This document shows positions 1 to 11,224 of a stretch of 64,000 nucleotides of DNA, one piece after another. The position numbers were made by a program, and so were the translations under genes. Source of the DNA: Allodiplogaster sudhausi (taxonomy: Eukaryota > Nematoda > Chromadorea > Rhabditida > Diplogasteridae); NCBI GenBank assembly GCA_945643635.1, contig CALZFC010000259.1, positions 48,501 through 112,500 of the forward strand, written 5' to 3'. The notes beneath the pieces were generated by a model that was not told where the DNA came from, ran no database searches, and saw nothing but the letters and a program-made list of their open reading frames with translations. Within the stretch, counting starts at the first letter, position 1, and each line of letters opens with the position of its first letter.

Positions 1-287
1 TATGCATATTTGTATGTATGTATGTATGTATGTACTATATATTCTTGTTTTTTTTTTAAATTCAAACTTTTAAAAAAGTATTTTTAAAAAGTGCTACATT
101 ATCAACATATGTGATGTTATTTATCTTGAGGTACCTTGTGAACTGGCGGAAATCCTGGAAGACGTCTAGGGGTGCAGGAATGGGTCCTGGAAGACGCAGA
201 CTGTACAAGTCGCAAGATCTTCTTCTCGCCAGTGAATTCCAGTGTTCGCGGATTTACGAATCCTCTCTGATCTGCGTTACACACATC

Positions 288-446
288 AGAGAGACTTCAT
301 TGCCTCATTGAATTCTTTGACGAAATCGTCCCCCTTTTGCACCAATCCGGGACCGTCAATGGTGATTTTCTTTGGTGTGACTCTTGTGAGTCTACGACCA
401 ACGATAGACTTTTTCGGCGTTAAATCCATGATGAACACCATTTTTA
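288..446 (-). CDS. unidentified short coding fragment
   Basis: Minus-strand frame of 52 codons with protein-like composition (MDLTPKKSIVGRRLTRV..., then FVKEFNEAMKSL and a stop). A second open frame (TLRWIPAMYSLLTEMKEDEG) lies just upstream (about 447-530) in another phase, as if one frameshift separates two parts of the same product. No family is recognised and no splice site is clear; probably a gene relic. Confidence 0.3.
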
Positions 447-828
447 GATCTGCTTCCCTCGTCCTCCTTCATCTCCGTGAGAAGACTGTACATTGCTGGT
501 ATCCATCGCAGCGTGAAGTACAACAGCCCTCTCTGCATGTATACACTTTTGCATTACAAAAGTTCACACATGTTGATAGATGCTGAAGATTTTCGACTTT
601 TTTTGTTCAAAACATTTTTAAACTCTGAATTGAAAAAAAACACAGCAAAAAATATATACGTACATATGCACATACATACAAACATGCATACATTCGGATA
701 ATTTAAATTTAAATATTGGTTGTATTGGCAAAGTGCATTATCTTTTTGATAATGCTAGAAAAGCAAATGATGTTCATTAAACATTCGAAAATGCACTTAT
801 ACAAAAAGGGAAAAAAAGCTGTACCGAA

Positions 829-891
829 GGGGTATTGAACTCGCGCCCAAAAATTTTCAGCCTGGCTCACTATCCACTAGGCCACAACTCG
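829..891 (-). repeat. tRNA-derived (SINE-like) fragment
   Basis: The reverse complement has a good A box (GTGGCCTAGTGGATAG) and a B-box-like GAGTTCAATACC at tRNA spacing. Acceptor ends do not pair, so this is not a functional tRNA. Confidence 0.55.
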
Positions 892-1608
892 TTGTTAAAA
901 TTCTTGAAACAGTTTTTAACATCGCTATTTCACAATCAGCAAAACTTTTATGAAACTTTAAAGGGTTATAACTTTTTTTGTATATCGATTCAGCTGTTTA
1001 TTTTTCGATTCCGCATCTTTTTATGACCTCCTTTAACGATGGACGAAAAATTATTAATTTTGGTTTCCAGGGTTTCTGACCATTCCCTTTAGGTCTATGT
1101 TCAGTAGAGCTGGGATTGCTTTGATTTTATCGTAGAATCATGGTTAATAGCTCAAAATGACCGCAAAAATAAGGAGATTTTAATAAAGCACTTAGAACAT
1201 AAGATAAGAAGAGCACTTAGCAATAGAGCTTTGTAAAACACTTAGAACCTTAGCTTATTAGAACATTTAGGCAACAGCACCATAAATATCAGGAAAATTT
1301 TGCCTTTAAAGGAGCATAGTTTCCAAAGCTCAAAGAGCTTTAAAGGAGTTTATAAAAGCTAAAAAGTCTAAAAAAAAAACCCGAAAAATTCATGAAAAAA
1401 GTATTTAAAGGTTCCTTGGTTTTTAGAGTTCCCAAGTTCCATAATTAAAAAGAAAAAAGAGCAACTTAGTTAACTAGTTCTCATCTTTATAATTAGACGC
1501 AATGATACCGGCTGCTTATTTAAATTTTTATTTCATTTTTTTCATGCACGAAAAATAAATTAAGTAATTATCACCCATCAAATTAATCACCCATATCTAC
1601 ATGCAACT
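892..1608. other. AT-rich sequence without recognised features
   Basis: Simple AT-rich DNA with short repeats of the GCACTTAGAACA kind at 1190-1270. No exon or transposon end recognised. Confidence 0.5.
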
Positions 1609-1650
1609 GCACCGGTGGATCGCTAAGTTGGCAAATGGACTAGGCACTCT
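1609..1650 (-). pseudogene. solitary PTPA exon n+1 fragment (degenerate)
   Basis: Reverse complement resembles the LTAMGSTGA end of exon n+1 but is strongly diverged. No exon n is found alongside. Confidence 0.4.
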
Positions 1651-2184
1651 CAAGAGAGAGTGTTAAGACGAAAACAACATTAAAAGAAACTTTGAGTAGT
1701 GATTTTGGGCTTATTACTTGTTTTGTTTTTCTGTATCCTTTTTTTTAGCGAGATTCGTGGCGAATACTGCCTCATGAGACTGCCTATTTTCGCTATTTTA
1801 CCAGTTCAAATAAATGCTTGCTTTCTTAATAGATGATAACACAATAATAGTCTCCAGCTTTCGGTAAAATTGCTTCGAAAAAAAGTATATTAGAGTGCAA
1901 GAAAAATATGGACAGTGAAGAACAATATAAATCATTAAAAAAAGAGAGAATCAACATGGAGGAGACAACGGAAGAGAAAGACGAATGAGTCAGGATGCTG
2001 CGTGAATAATTCTCCATCGGAAATATAGAGCGAGTGCCATAGAAAGTATTGCTTCGAAGAAAAAGTAGAAAAAATAGCTGTGTGGATCGGCGCAGCTATG
2101 ATTCTGAATGAGTATTTAAACGAACGACATTTTTCTTTCATATTTTTTTCATATACGATAATTATTCCATAAACGAATTCCTCC

Positions 2185-2444
2185 TGCACCGGTGGATCCC
2201 ATGGCTGTCAAATGGTGAAAGGCGGGCAGTCTCACGCCACAGTGCTAGGTGACGATTTTCTCAATGTTAGAAGAAAAATTATTATTTAAAAAAATAACAA
2301 TTGATTAAGAAAAATTACTAAATAATTTATAAACGAACACCCGACCTCTCCTTCGTACATCTTGAACATGCCCTGGTTCACATTCTCCCAACTCTTCAAA
2401 TGTTCCAGAGCTGATTGGAATGCCCAGCGAACGGGCCAGTCTTG
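2185..2444 (-). pseudogene. PTPA exon pair fragment
   Basis: Exon n is at 2444-2341 (minus) and exon n+1 at 2244-2185, in the gene order. Exon n keeps the block that reads TGPFAGHSNQLWN but has lost the frame around the SAVQSW segment. Exon n+1 encodes RLPAFHHLTAMGSTGA nearly intact. Decayed copy of the fragment at 15.8 kb. Confidence 0.65.
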
Positions 2445-2822
2445 GAAATTAAGTGAAATTAATTATATAATTAATTAATTAATATATTTAAAGCCTTTTC
2501 AATAGCATTCCTTTAAAAAAATCGATATCACATTAGGAACCGAAAAAAGAATTCGTTGATTTTCCGACTAACAATTAAATGGAATCGCAACCATTCTCGA
2601 ATGTAAGAGAGCTTCTAATGTGAGCGAGGAATGATGGTTATTTTAAAGCTATGTGCATACATATTACATATATGTATATTGTTACGGTCGGGTTCGGGTG
2701 AACTTGTGGCGGTGGCCTTGCCGATGCGTTGTAGATTGGGATATCTAAACTTTGCTACTTTAGATAGCTTAATGCTCTTAAATTTACTATCGCACGTGAC
2801 ATACATAGAGCGAGAGAAGGTG

Positions 2823-2871
<49 letters not shown>

Positions 2872-3391
2872 AGCACTTACAATTAGCTGTTGCCGGCGAA
2901 CACTTCTTCTATGCGTGGCCTTCGTAGCGGCTAGCGCTGGCGCCCGGGCATGAAGTCACAAAAAATAAACGTGTTTTTCCAAATGATAATGCTGTTTTTA
3001 AAAGCTTATATTAATGCAGTTTCTGGGTCTTTGCAAAGGGAGAAGCTATCCTTATCTAAAATAATATGATGGTGAAATATCTCCTAATTATCTATGGTAT
3101 TAGCGCTGCTCGATGCTGAAAGCAATAAAGAAGATCCTAAGTAAACCTTTTAAGCTTCTGGATTGTTGGGTTCTGAAGCTGTTGCTCCTGAGGTGCATCC
3201 AAGTGATTTTAATGGCACATGCGACTGTTCGTTCATTAATTGTATTGTAGTCCTCATTTTACTTATCTGTGGGTGTTAAAGAAATAAACGGAAGAGAAAG
3301 AGAGAAAAAGCGAGAGAGAGAGAGAGGGACATAGAGAGGCGAGACATATAAATAAATAAATAACCCATAAATGACTCCTAATGCATGCACT

Positions 3392-3945
3392 TGCGCCAGT
3401 GTTCACATGGCAGTCAAATGGATAAACGCAGGCAGCCTCACTCACAGTGTTGGACCGTCCGTATCTTCCGTATAGGAGGAAAAAATATTAAAAGATGGGC
3501 ACTATATGATAAATTTGTAGTGTCACGAGTGCCCGAAAGACACTTGTTAATGTTTTTTTCTATGCTTTTAGTCCGTAATTTAGTCCGTAATTAAGATCGA
3601 GTTGATATTTTAGTCATATGAATGCGGTTTCTATGCGAGTCGGAAAATGCTAGAGGTCAAGAAATTTTCATCCTTGGATCGGCGTATTTGTGTACAAGAA
3701 ACCAAGGCCTCCGCGGTACATATGTATGTACATACGTATATTGTGTACGATTTGATATTGAGCAGTAAAAAAATATATAATAAAAAACAGTTATTCATAT
3801 TAAGAAATTTAACCATCAGAAAGAGCAGCTACCTAATTCTAAGGAGTAGCATCCGATCTCTCCTTCGTACATCTTGAACATGCCCTGGTTCACCTTCTCT
3901 CAACAGCTGTTTGGAGTGCTCTGCGAACGGGCCCGTCTTAGTCTT
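3392..3945 (-). pseudogene. PTPA exon pair fragment with internal deletion
   Basis: Exon n is at 3945-3852 (minus); about 14 nt are missing in its middle. Exon n+1 is at 3450-3392 and is diverged. The intervening 400 bp is also repeated at about 24770-25110, showing that this copy belongs to a larger duplicated unit. Confidence 0.6.
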
Positions 3946-4267
3946 GGAATTCTAATTAATTAATTAATATATTTAAAGCATTTTAAATAGTACTCATTTA
4001 AAATAAATTCATATCCCATTAGGAAGAGAAAAAGGATTTGTAGATTTTCTGACTTACAATTTGTTAGAATGGCAAGCATTCTTATCTGAATAACAATTAC
4101 GGCCCAAGAATAAGAAATCAAAATTGTATTCCAATATTATTACTAACATATGAAAAGCACCCTGAAAAAGAAAAAGAAGAACAGATGAGTTTCGGGCACT
4201 ATCCAATGAAAAACAACAAGGTTTTAATTTAATTTACCTTTACCAAGGATTAAAGACATAGCGCAGC

Positions 4268-4322
4268 CGCGTGAGACTGCGTTGCCTTTATCCATTTGAC
4301 AGCCCAGCGATCCACCGGTGCC
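4268..4322 (+). pseudogene. solitary PTPA exon n+1 fragment
   Basis: Plus-strand match to the VRLPAFHHLTAMGSTGA exon with small indels. It is followed by the same GGTGCATATCAT tail as the copy at 4.86 kb. Confidence 0.5.
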
Positions 4323-4507
4323 AGTGCATGCATGGTTCTGGTGCATATCATACAAATTTTATGTTTTTCATAAAAAAAATTATTTATGGATAAGCATGCA
4401 GAATTATTTTATGCTCTCCACAAATGGTGCTGATCCATTGATAATGAGAAAGTAAATCACTTTTTCCCACTTTATTTTTTGAAGCTATACATTGTTCTCG
4501 TTCAGTC

Positions 4508-5104
4508 ACTGCTTCCCTCTCCATCTCTCTCTCTCTATCTCTCTCTCTCCTCTCTCTCTCTCTCTCTTTCTCTCTCTCCAGCTCTCTCTCTCACTAAAGG
4601 GAAAGCATGAAAGGCCGCATAAAAAATAAAAAAAGAAAATATAAGTCACATCGATCCAACGAAAAAAATTGGCTGAACGATCTCGCATTTCCAAAACGAT
4701 GCTGCTAATATGAGAGAGGAATTTGGAGAAAAGCGAGCAAGTTGAAAAAGTTAAAAACAAATATTTGCAAATGACTATCGGTCACTAACAACACTTTCTT
4801 CGCCTCTTCAGTTATAAGTTTTTTTTTGTTGCGTAACCCACCGCCTCATCGATCACTGCCGCGAGAGAGCGCCTGCCTTTCACCATTTGGCTGTCATGCG
4901 ATCCACCCGTGCAAGTGCATTCATCGTTCTGGTGCATATCATAAAAATTGCTTATCATTGAAAAAAAAATAATCAGGATCAGCTTCCAAAATCAATTTCT
5001 GCTTTCCTCAGCCGGCTCCTATCCATTGATACTGATAGAGATATAATCTATGTTTTTCTACTTTCTATTTCGAAGCAATATTGTCTCTATCTCTCCTCTC
5101 TCTT

Positions 5105-5146
<42 letters not shown>
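4508..5146. repeat. CT arrays flanking PTPA fragments
   Basis: (CT)n at 4508-4590 and 5085-5146, with unique AT-rich sequence and a PTPA exon fragment between them. Confidence 0.75.
4857..4912 (+). pseudogene. solitary PTPA exon n+1 fragment
   Basis: Plus-strand match reading approximately RLPAFHHL then a diverged second half. It shares about 60 bp of 3' flank with the 4.27 kb copy. Confidence 0.5.
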
Positions 5147-5148
<2 letters not shown>

Positions 5149-5482
5149 TGAGACCTAAAACATCTGTGTCTTACAGCTGGCAACTCACATTAAAGACGAC
5201 TCTCCTTATTTCTGGACTTCTCTCTCACAAATTCTATCTTTCTTTCTTTCTCTATCTTTTTCTGTTTCGCAGTCTCTCTTCGTATTTCTTCTCACTCTCT
5301 TGATCTTTCTCTTGGCAAAACCTGAAAAGAAAGGGAAAGTTTAAATCACCTCGATTCAACGATAAAAGCTGATTTTTTGACTGGTATTTTGCCGACTTCC
5401 TTAGAAGCGGCATTTATGGATAATCTATGAAAGCGTTCCAAATTATTTTTATACCGTAGGAAATGAAAATTGAATCTAATTT

Positions 5483-5665
5483 GAGCGAGGAATGGTGGTT
5501 TAAGGGAGCCAAAAACTCACTCTTGAATTATGTAGCCCTTTAGCCTGACGTAAGAGCTACAGATCATGTAATTGAGAGACGCGAATAGCAAAGTAAGGAA
5601 AATTCAAATAGATTACGGTTGAGTTATTTGCTCTTTTAAAGCACAACGCACAAGTGAATTTCTCG
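5483..5665. repeat. interspersed repeat with GAATTCGCGCCTTTTGCCTG consensus
   Basis: A roughly 120-180 bp family: GAGCGAGGAATGGTGG, then AAAACTCA...TTGAATTC and CTTTTGCCTGA, then AGA-ACATCTGATTTATCG-GACGC. Other copies are at about 13305-13445, 16905-17035 (receptor intron), 42225-42340 and 49505-49610 (G-alpha introns), so it spans both halves of the window. Confidence 0.55.
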
Positions 5666-5744
5666 CGCTTGCGACGTCAAGTTAATTCATCCTGCATTAA
5701 TTATTATTAGATTAATTTTCCCAAATCTACGTAAAACACAGCAC

Positions 5745-5803
5745 TGCCGAGGGAGACTGTCTGCATTTCAACATTTGATAGCCATGTGATCCACCGGTGA
5801 TCG
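5745..5803 (+). pseudogene. solitary PTPA exon n+1 fragment inside an indel block
   Basis: Lies within about 290 bp (5673-5960) that is absent from the otherwise near-identical paralogous segment at 14770-15690. This copy was therefore gained here or lost there as a block. Confidence 0.5.
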
Positions 5804-5960
5804 TAAATGCATGTACATATTCATTTATTAAGAAGATCTTACGCTTCTTCGCTCTGATAATTAGATGTTCATATATGATCCAGAGAATCATTGGTGTCAA
5901 ATGGCTTAAGGCAAGCACGCTTTTCAGAAGATTTGTGGCAGATTTATGCAGAAAAAACTG

Positions 5961-6817
5961 ATAATAAACAAAATTCAAGATGACGTTGTAGCGTCGTCAC
6001 ATCAGCGAGAGTCACCTGTTATTGTTTTTTCTATGACTCTAATGTGCTTTCTTCATTCCTCTTGGAATACAATTCACATCTCTTATGTATAGTGAACATT
6101 TTCTCATTATCAGTGGATTATGGAGAGCAGAAAATAATACTGGAGACTTGCCATAAATTCATTTTCTTTGTAACTTTCTCATTGCACTGGATCTGATAGT
6201 GCCTACCCATAAATGAATACACACATGAATGCACTCGCTGAACAAAGGCATATTCAAGATGTACGAACTCGTTTAATAATTGTTTATTAGTTTTCTTTAA
6301 ATTAATTTTATCGAATTCGAATGAGTATTATTTTGAGTCATGGATTCATCGAGATAATATTATTTATTTTCGGTGGAAAACCAACAGTTATTTAATCCTC
6401 GTAATATTTTACATATAGCATGACATGGTATGTGAAAGAGAGAGAGAGAGAGAGAGTGATTGTGCAAGAAAAATATGGTTTCGAAAATAAAAATAAAAAA
6501 AAGTATATAAACAATTATGCACAGCTTTCTGTTGTCAGTGGATTTGGGCAGTTTTGCGGAAAGTAGCAATGGTTCTTCTTGTGAATATCTATAAATGAAT
6601 GCTCTCATGAATGCAAAAGCACCGGTGGATTGCATGGCTGGCAAGCAGTGAAAGGCAGGCAAAGTCGCACGACACGGTTGGTGCTTCCTGGTTTTCACTT
6701 CCAAAAAATATAATAAATTTAGGGAGAATGATTAAAGATAATTAATTAACGAACGCCCTTCGTACATCTTGAACATGCCCTAGTTCACCTTCGCCCAACT
6801 CTGCACGGCGCTCATGT
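5961..6817. repeat. 0.85 kb segmental duplication, copy A
   Basis: Near-identical (about 97% by eye) direct copy of 14844-15689, including a GA array and a PTPA exon pair. An upstream 70-bp piece (5600-5672) also matches 14770-14843; the 290 bp between the two pieces exists only here. Confidence 0.85.
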
Positions 6818-7176
6818 TGCAGAGCTGTTTCTGTAATAGCAAGACGTTGCTATTGTAGTTCACTTCTCTGCGATACGATGTAGAAGACGAGGGAGGGAGA
6901 GGGTTTTCAGAGGTTTATCTTCTGGAACTTCAGCGACACACGCGATGAAACACACTCAACCGCTCACTAGGCGGGAGGAATGCAACACTGATCAGGGACA
7001 GCCCTGCTAGACTAACAATGACAATGCCTACGTGTCATAATGAAAGAAATAAATGCACTAACAAATAAGAACCACTAAACAACAATGGGACACTATACAA
7101 TTAATAACACTACACATGGATGAATGGGCGAAAGGGTGCTAGAATGGGCCTGCCAATTACAATTCGAGTGCTCGGC
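6607..7176 (-). pseudogene. PTPA exon pair fragment, interrupted by a 335-bp insertion
   Basis: Exon n is split. Its 5' piece is at 7176-7162 and its 3' piece at 6826-6756 (minus), with 6827-7161 inserted between them. Exon n+1 follows at 6672-6607. The insert has weak TGTAAT/ATTACA ends but no clear target duplication. The pair lies in a segment duplicated at 14844-15689. Confidence 0.6.
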
Positions 7177-7821
7177 TTAACTATTAGAAGAGCAGCACCG
7201 ACTTCCACCGAGAAAGCAAATATCGCTCCTGGAAATTAGAATATCTCTTCTTCACTCTCTATCTCTCTCTCTCGCTTATTCTCGCTCTCTCTCTCTCTCA
7301 CTCTCTCTCTCTTCCGCCCATCTTTTCTTCTTTCAAGCGTCTCTTTCCCTCGCAATCATTTCTCTCACTCTCTGGATTGTTTCTCCAAATTCACTTCAAA
7401 GGGTTTATTAATGAGGTGGGCAGGAATATAGCAACTTGGTGGTGTCATCAAAATTTGGTGCTTATAATAATAAAAATGAATTAATTGTAAGCTTCTAGTA
7501 TCATTTCCTGCTTTCAGCAAACGGCGCTGATCCACTGATAATGAGAATGTTATTCACAAATTTTGTTTGTGCTTTCTTTTTTGACTTTTGTGCTTTTCTA
7601 AAATTTCATCTAGCATTTAATAGGATCTTGCGCTGATGATTATATGCTTAATTATTTTTATTTATTTTTAACCATTCCATTTCAGATCTTACTAATAAGA
7701 GAGGAATGATGAGGAAAGAGACACAATTGACATAAAAAATTATACGGGCAAACGGTTCAAGGAATGCACCAAATATATTTTCAAGAGGAGCTACTGTACA
7801 ATCAGTACCACTTGAGAGTTC

Positions 7822-7860
7822 CCGGCCTTTATCCATTTGCCAGCAATGCGATCCACCTGT
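7822..7860 (+). pseudogene. solitary PTPA exon n+1 fragment
   Basis: Short plus-strand match covering the middle and end of the exon (CCATTTG...GCGATCCACC). Confidence 0.4.
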
Positions 7861-8274
7861 AAATATGGGCGATTAATTTGATGGGTGATTTATTCATATA
7901 TTTATCGTACATGAAAAATTATGAAAGAAAAATGTCGACTATGTAAATAATCATCCAAAATCATTGCTGAGTCTCATAAGATATGAGATTATAAGATATC
8001 CATTCATGGCTGTCATTTAAAATCGATCTAAATTACTTATAAATGTATGTACATATGTAGTAAGAGATGAAAATTGTGTCCTAAGATGGATGCTTCTAAT
8101 AAATTAGAACGGAATGGCTGCAAATGCACACAGCTATCTAAAAAAAATTAACAAGTGATTTCGGGCGTCCGCCACGGTCAGGGAATCTTGCATAAATTTT
8201 TTTTATTTTTCATATCCCTTAGAAATTTTTTAAAGATTCATCAATTTTTTTTATTTGTCATTCCCCTTTGATAT

Positions 8275-8559
8275 TTAAAGGAAGTATCCGGAGAACAATT
8301 CTACAGTAGCGCTAGGGAACCACTTTGAATGCGCGCGCTCACAAAGTTGCCTGTCGCTCGGTCGAGAGAGCATGTGAAATAGGAGGGCGGCTATGACCTA
8401 CAGTAGCAAATTCTCTACCCGCCAGTTTTCACGTTACTATTGCTCAGAATTTAATGGAAGAAAATCGCTCAAACTTTCTGGATACATGTTTTACGTCAAG
8501 ATGAACATGTTCAGATAGAGAAAAATTTAGGTTAATTATTCCCCGGATACCTCCTTTAA
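8275..8559. mobile_element. MITE of the TTTAAAGGAGG family
   Basis: About 285 bp with imperfect inverted ends (TTAAAGGAAGTATCCGGAGA and the inverse of TTAAAGGAGGTATCCGGGGA). An inner CTACAGTAGC block occurs near both sides. Confidence 0.6.
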
Positions 8560-8655
8560 GCAAACACCTTTTCTGTGAAACAAATTTAATTTTTTATTGC
8601 CAAAAAAATTTTGTGTCACTAATTTTACTTTTTTTCGGCACAAACAGTTTCGAGT

Positions 8656-8703
8656 GAGAATGCCTGCCTTTCAGTGCTTGACAGCCATGCAATCCAGCGG
8701 TGC
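8656..8703 (+). pseudogene. solitary PTPA exon n+1 fragment
   Basis: Plus strand; reads LPAFQCLTAMQSSGA. It is followed by the repeated tail that includes CATTTATGGATAAGC, seen at 10.9, 12.0 and 13.5 kb. Confidence 0.5.
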
Positions 8704-8819
8704 GAGTGTATATTCATGTGTGTATTCATTTATGGATAAGCGCAAGCAGAACCTTTTCGAAACAATATTTTTATCCACACTCGCTGCTTCCTTTCTGTTA
8801 GTTGCTCGTTCTCTCTATT

Positions 8820-9099
8820 TCCCTCTCCATCCGCCTATCTCTTTCTCTCTCTCCCTCACTCTTTCTTTCTTTCTTTCTTTCTTTCTTTCGTTGTTTTCCG
8901 TCCCGGGTTTCAATATTTCAAATCGATCTAAATTACGGCTTGAATTTAAGAGATGAGAATGGTGGTATTTTATCTTCTCACTCGCTTTCTCTCTCTCTCT
9001 CTCTCTCTTTCTACTTTTCTAACTCTTCTCTCTCTCTCTCTCTCTTTCTACTTTTCTAACTCTTCTCTCTCACTCTCTTTCTGTGTTTTCTCTCTCACT

Positions 9100-9141
<42 letters not shown>

Positions 9142-9300
9142 CTCTCCCTCTCCTCTTTCTCGCTCCTTCTCTTTCTCTGTTTCTCTCATTCTCATTCCTC
9201 CCTCACTCTCTCACTCTTTCTTTTCTTCTCTCTCTTGCTCTAATTTTCTCTCTCCACTTCTCTCTTTTTCTCTCACCCCATTTCTCTGTTTCCCTCCCTT
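8820..9300. repeat. 480-bp polypyrimidine tract
   Basis: Mostly (CT)n with TTTC and occasional AC interruptions, ending where the left foldback element begins. Confidence 0.85.
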
Positions 9301-9326
9301 GTGGCGGTCCACTAGATTGGGGACAT

Positions 9327-10617
9327 ATGACGCGATTTGCGAGAGAATCGCAATGGATCTAAAGAGCCGGGGACCCGGCAAAATTAGATTCCTCTCAAAA
9401 GCTCTTCATAGATAGTTTTTAACGCGGCGAAACGATTGAAATGGGTCCTGGAGTCTGAAAACGCCATTTTGGCGAGTTGTGCGAGATTTAAAATTCGAGA
9501 GCTCGGAGAGACATGCCGAGATGTCCTTACATTCGCGGTCGCAGATTCGCGCACAATAAAGCAATATTTATAAAAATTTTACCATAAATAGTGAAGATAT
9601 TGCTTTAGAAAGCTGTTCAAGTAGAATTTTAAAATATTCAATTTTAGAGCCGCTGTGGCTTCTAGACTTTGGAGAGGCGTCGCTATCTTATATGGAATTT
9701 TATCACGGGTTTTCTATCTCATTTATCGTTAGTAGAGCTGAAAATTCTCTTTCGAATGAGCTATAGTATGTCAGATATCGACGAGCTCTTTAATGTTTCC
9801 CAGTCCTTAAACCGTTGAAATAGGCGGGGTTCGGCGCCTGCGGAGCGACGCGCACTTTGTATGGGCGCTTCCCACGCCGAAAATGCAACTCAATCGATAA
9901 TCTGTCGAAAGGCAGCCGAGTGAATTCACTTTTAAGGTTATAAATGCAATATAAATGCAAAAGAAAGATTTTCACTAGTGAGCAAAGCAATTGGACTCTC
10001 CCGGGAATCGAACCAGGGACGTCGTGATTGCAAGACAAACATCTTCGCAATACGCTATGCGTGCCCCAAGGTGCCTAGAAGATGCGTTTATTATAACGTG
10101 CTCGAACATAATCTATAAGAAATGCTGCGCAGACGCTGAACTAAACAGTTTAAGGACTGGGAAACATTAAAGAGCTCGTCGATATCTGAAATATTATAGC
10201 TCATTCGAAAGAGAATTTTCAGCTCTACCAAATGAGATAGAAAACCCATGATAAAATGCCATATAAGATAACGACGCCTCTCCAAAGTCTAGAGGCCACA
10301 GCGACTCTAAAATTGTATATTTTAAAATTCTATTTGAACAGTGTTCTAAATCAATAACTTCTCTATTTATAGTAAAATGTTCATAAATATTGCTTTATTG
10401 TGCGCGAATCTGCGAACGCGAATGTGAGGACATCTCGGCATGTCTCTCCGAGCTCTCGAATTTTAAATCTCGCACAACTCGCCAAAATGGCGTTTTCAGA
10501 CTCCCGGACCCATTTCAATCGTTTCGCCGTGTTAAAAAGTATCTATGAAGAGCTTTTGAGAGAAATCTAATTTTTCCGGGTCCCCTGCCATTTTGATACT
10601 CTCGCAAATCGCGTCAT
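9327..10617. mobile_element. second long-inverted-repeat element
   Basis: Arms of about 490 bp (9327-9820 and 10145-10617) are inverted copies with roughly 85-90% identity by eye. The outer ends read ATGACGCGATTTGCGAG. The 324-bp loop contains a tRNA-like sequence on the minus strand. The flanks CTTGTGGCGGT...TAGATTGG (left) and ACTTTAGAT (right) are contiguous in a repeat copy near 2700-2780, so the element inserted into another repeat. No coding frame of transposase type is visible. Confidence 0.8.
9992..10068 (-). repeat. tRNA-like sequence in the loop of a foldback element
   Basis: Strong B box (GGTTCGATTCC), moderate A box (TAGCGTATTGCG) and a CTTGCAA loop, but unpaired acceptor strands. 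Probably a tRNA pseudogene carried by the element. Confidence 0.55.
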
Positions 10618-10679
10618 TTACACTTTGGTACTTTAGATTGCTTTAAACTCTTAGTTGCACTTTAGTACATGGCATATAT

Positions 10680-10744
<65 letters not shown>

Positions 10745-10783
10745 GCCAGGCCTTGGGGGCAGCCGCCATCTTACAATTAGCTG

Positions 10784-10850
10784 TTGCCGGCGAACACTTT
10801 TTCTAGACGTGGCCTCCGCAGCCGCTATCTCTGGCGCCCGGGTATAACAA
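10784..10850. repeat. GCTGTTGCCGGCGAACAC repeat family
   Basis: Block with GCTGTTGCCGGCGAACAC, GCGTGGCCTCCGCAGCGG and CTGGCGCCCGGG (consensus), also at 2882-2950 and partly at 24358-24412, each time beside a GA/CT array. The minus strand stays open in all three (A-AAAEAT-R-S pattern), so an exon fragment is possible. Confidence 0.5.
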
Positions 10851-10941
10851 TATGGAAGTGATTTTCTGACACATGTCTTCATCTTGTATACATACATACA
10901 TCTTTTGTTTTTATTTGTCGCACACAAAAGGGTAACCTATC

Positions 10942-10995
10942 AGAGTCGAGGAAGACTGCCTGCCTTTAGACCTTTGACAGCCGATCCAACGGGTG
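10942..10995 (+). pseudogene. solitary PTPA exon n+1 fragment
   Basis: Plus-strand match with a short deletion. The tail TTTATGGATAAGC and a later GGCGATCCACTGACAATG block are shared with other copies. Confidence 0.45.
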
Positions 10996-11224
10996 TTACT
11001 GCATCCATGAGTGTCATGATTTATGGATAAGCTGAACCATATCTGATTTTCCGCATACTACGGCGATCCACTGACAATGAGAAAGCTAGGTATTATTATT
11101 TATATACGTTTATTTATATATTTTTCCCGCACAATTGCTGCTTCCTTACAATTAGCTGCTCTTACGATCTCTGCCGTTTTCATGGTAACAGCAGGGAAGG
11201 AGGGAAAGAGTGAGAAGGAGAAAG

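Noticed and set aside
8802..9243. Long open frames reading Ser-Leu-Ser-Leu and similar ones at every CT/GA array
   Set aside because: They are translations of dinucleotide repeats, which are open in several frames; no starts, splice sites or non-repeat protein sequence support them.
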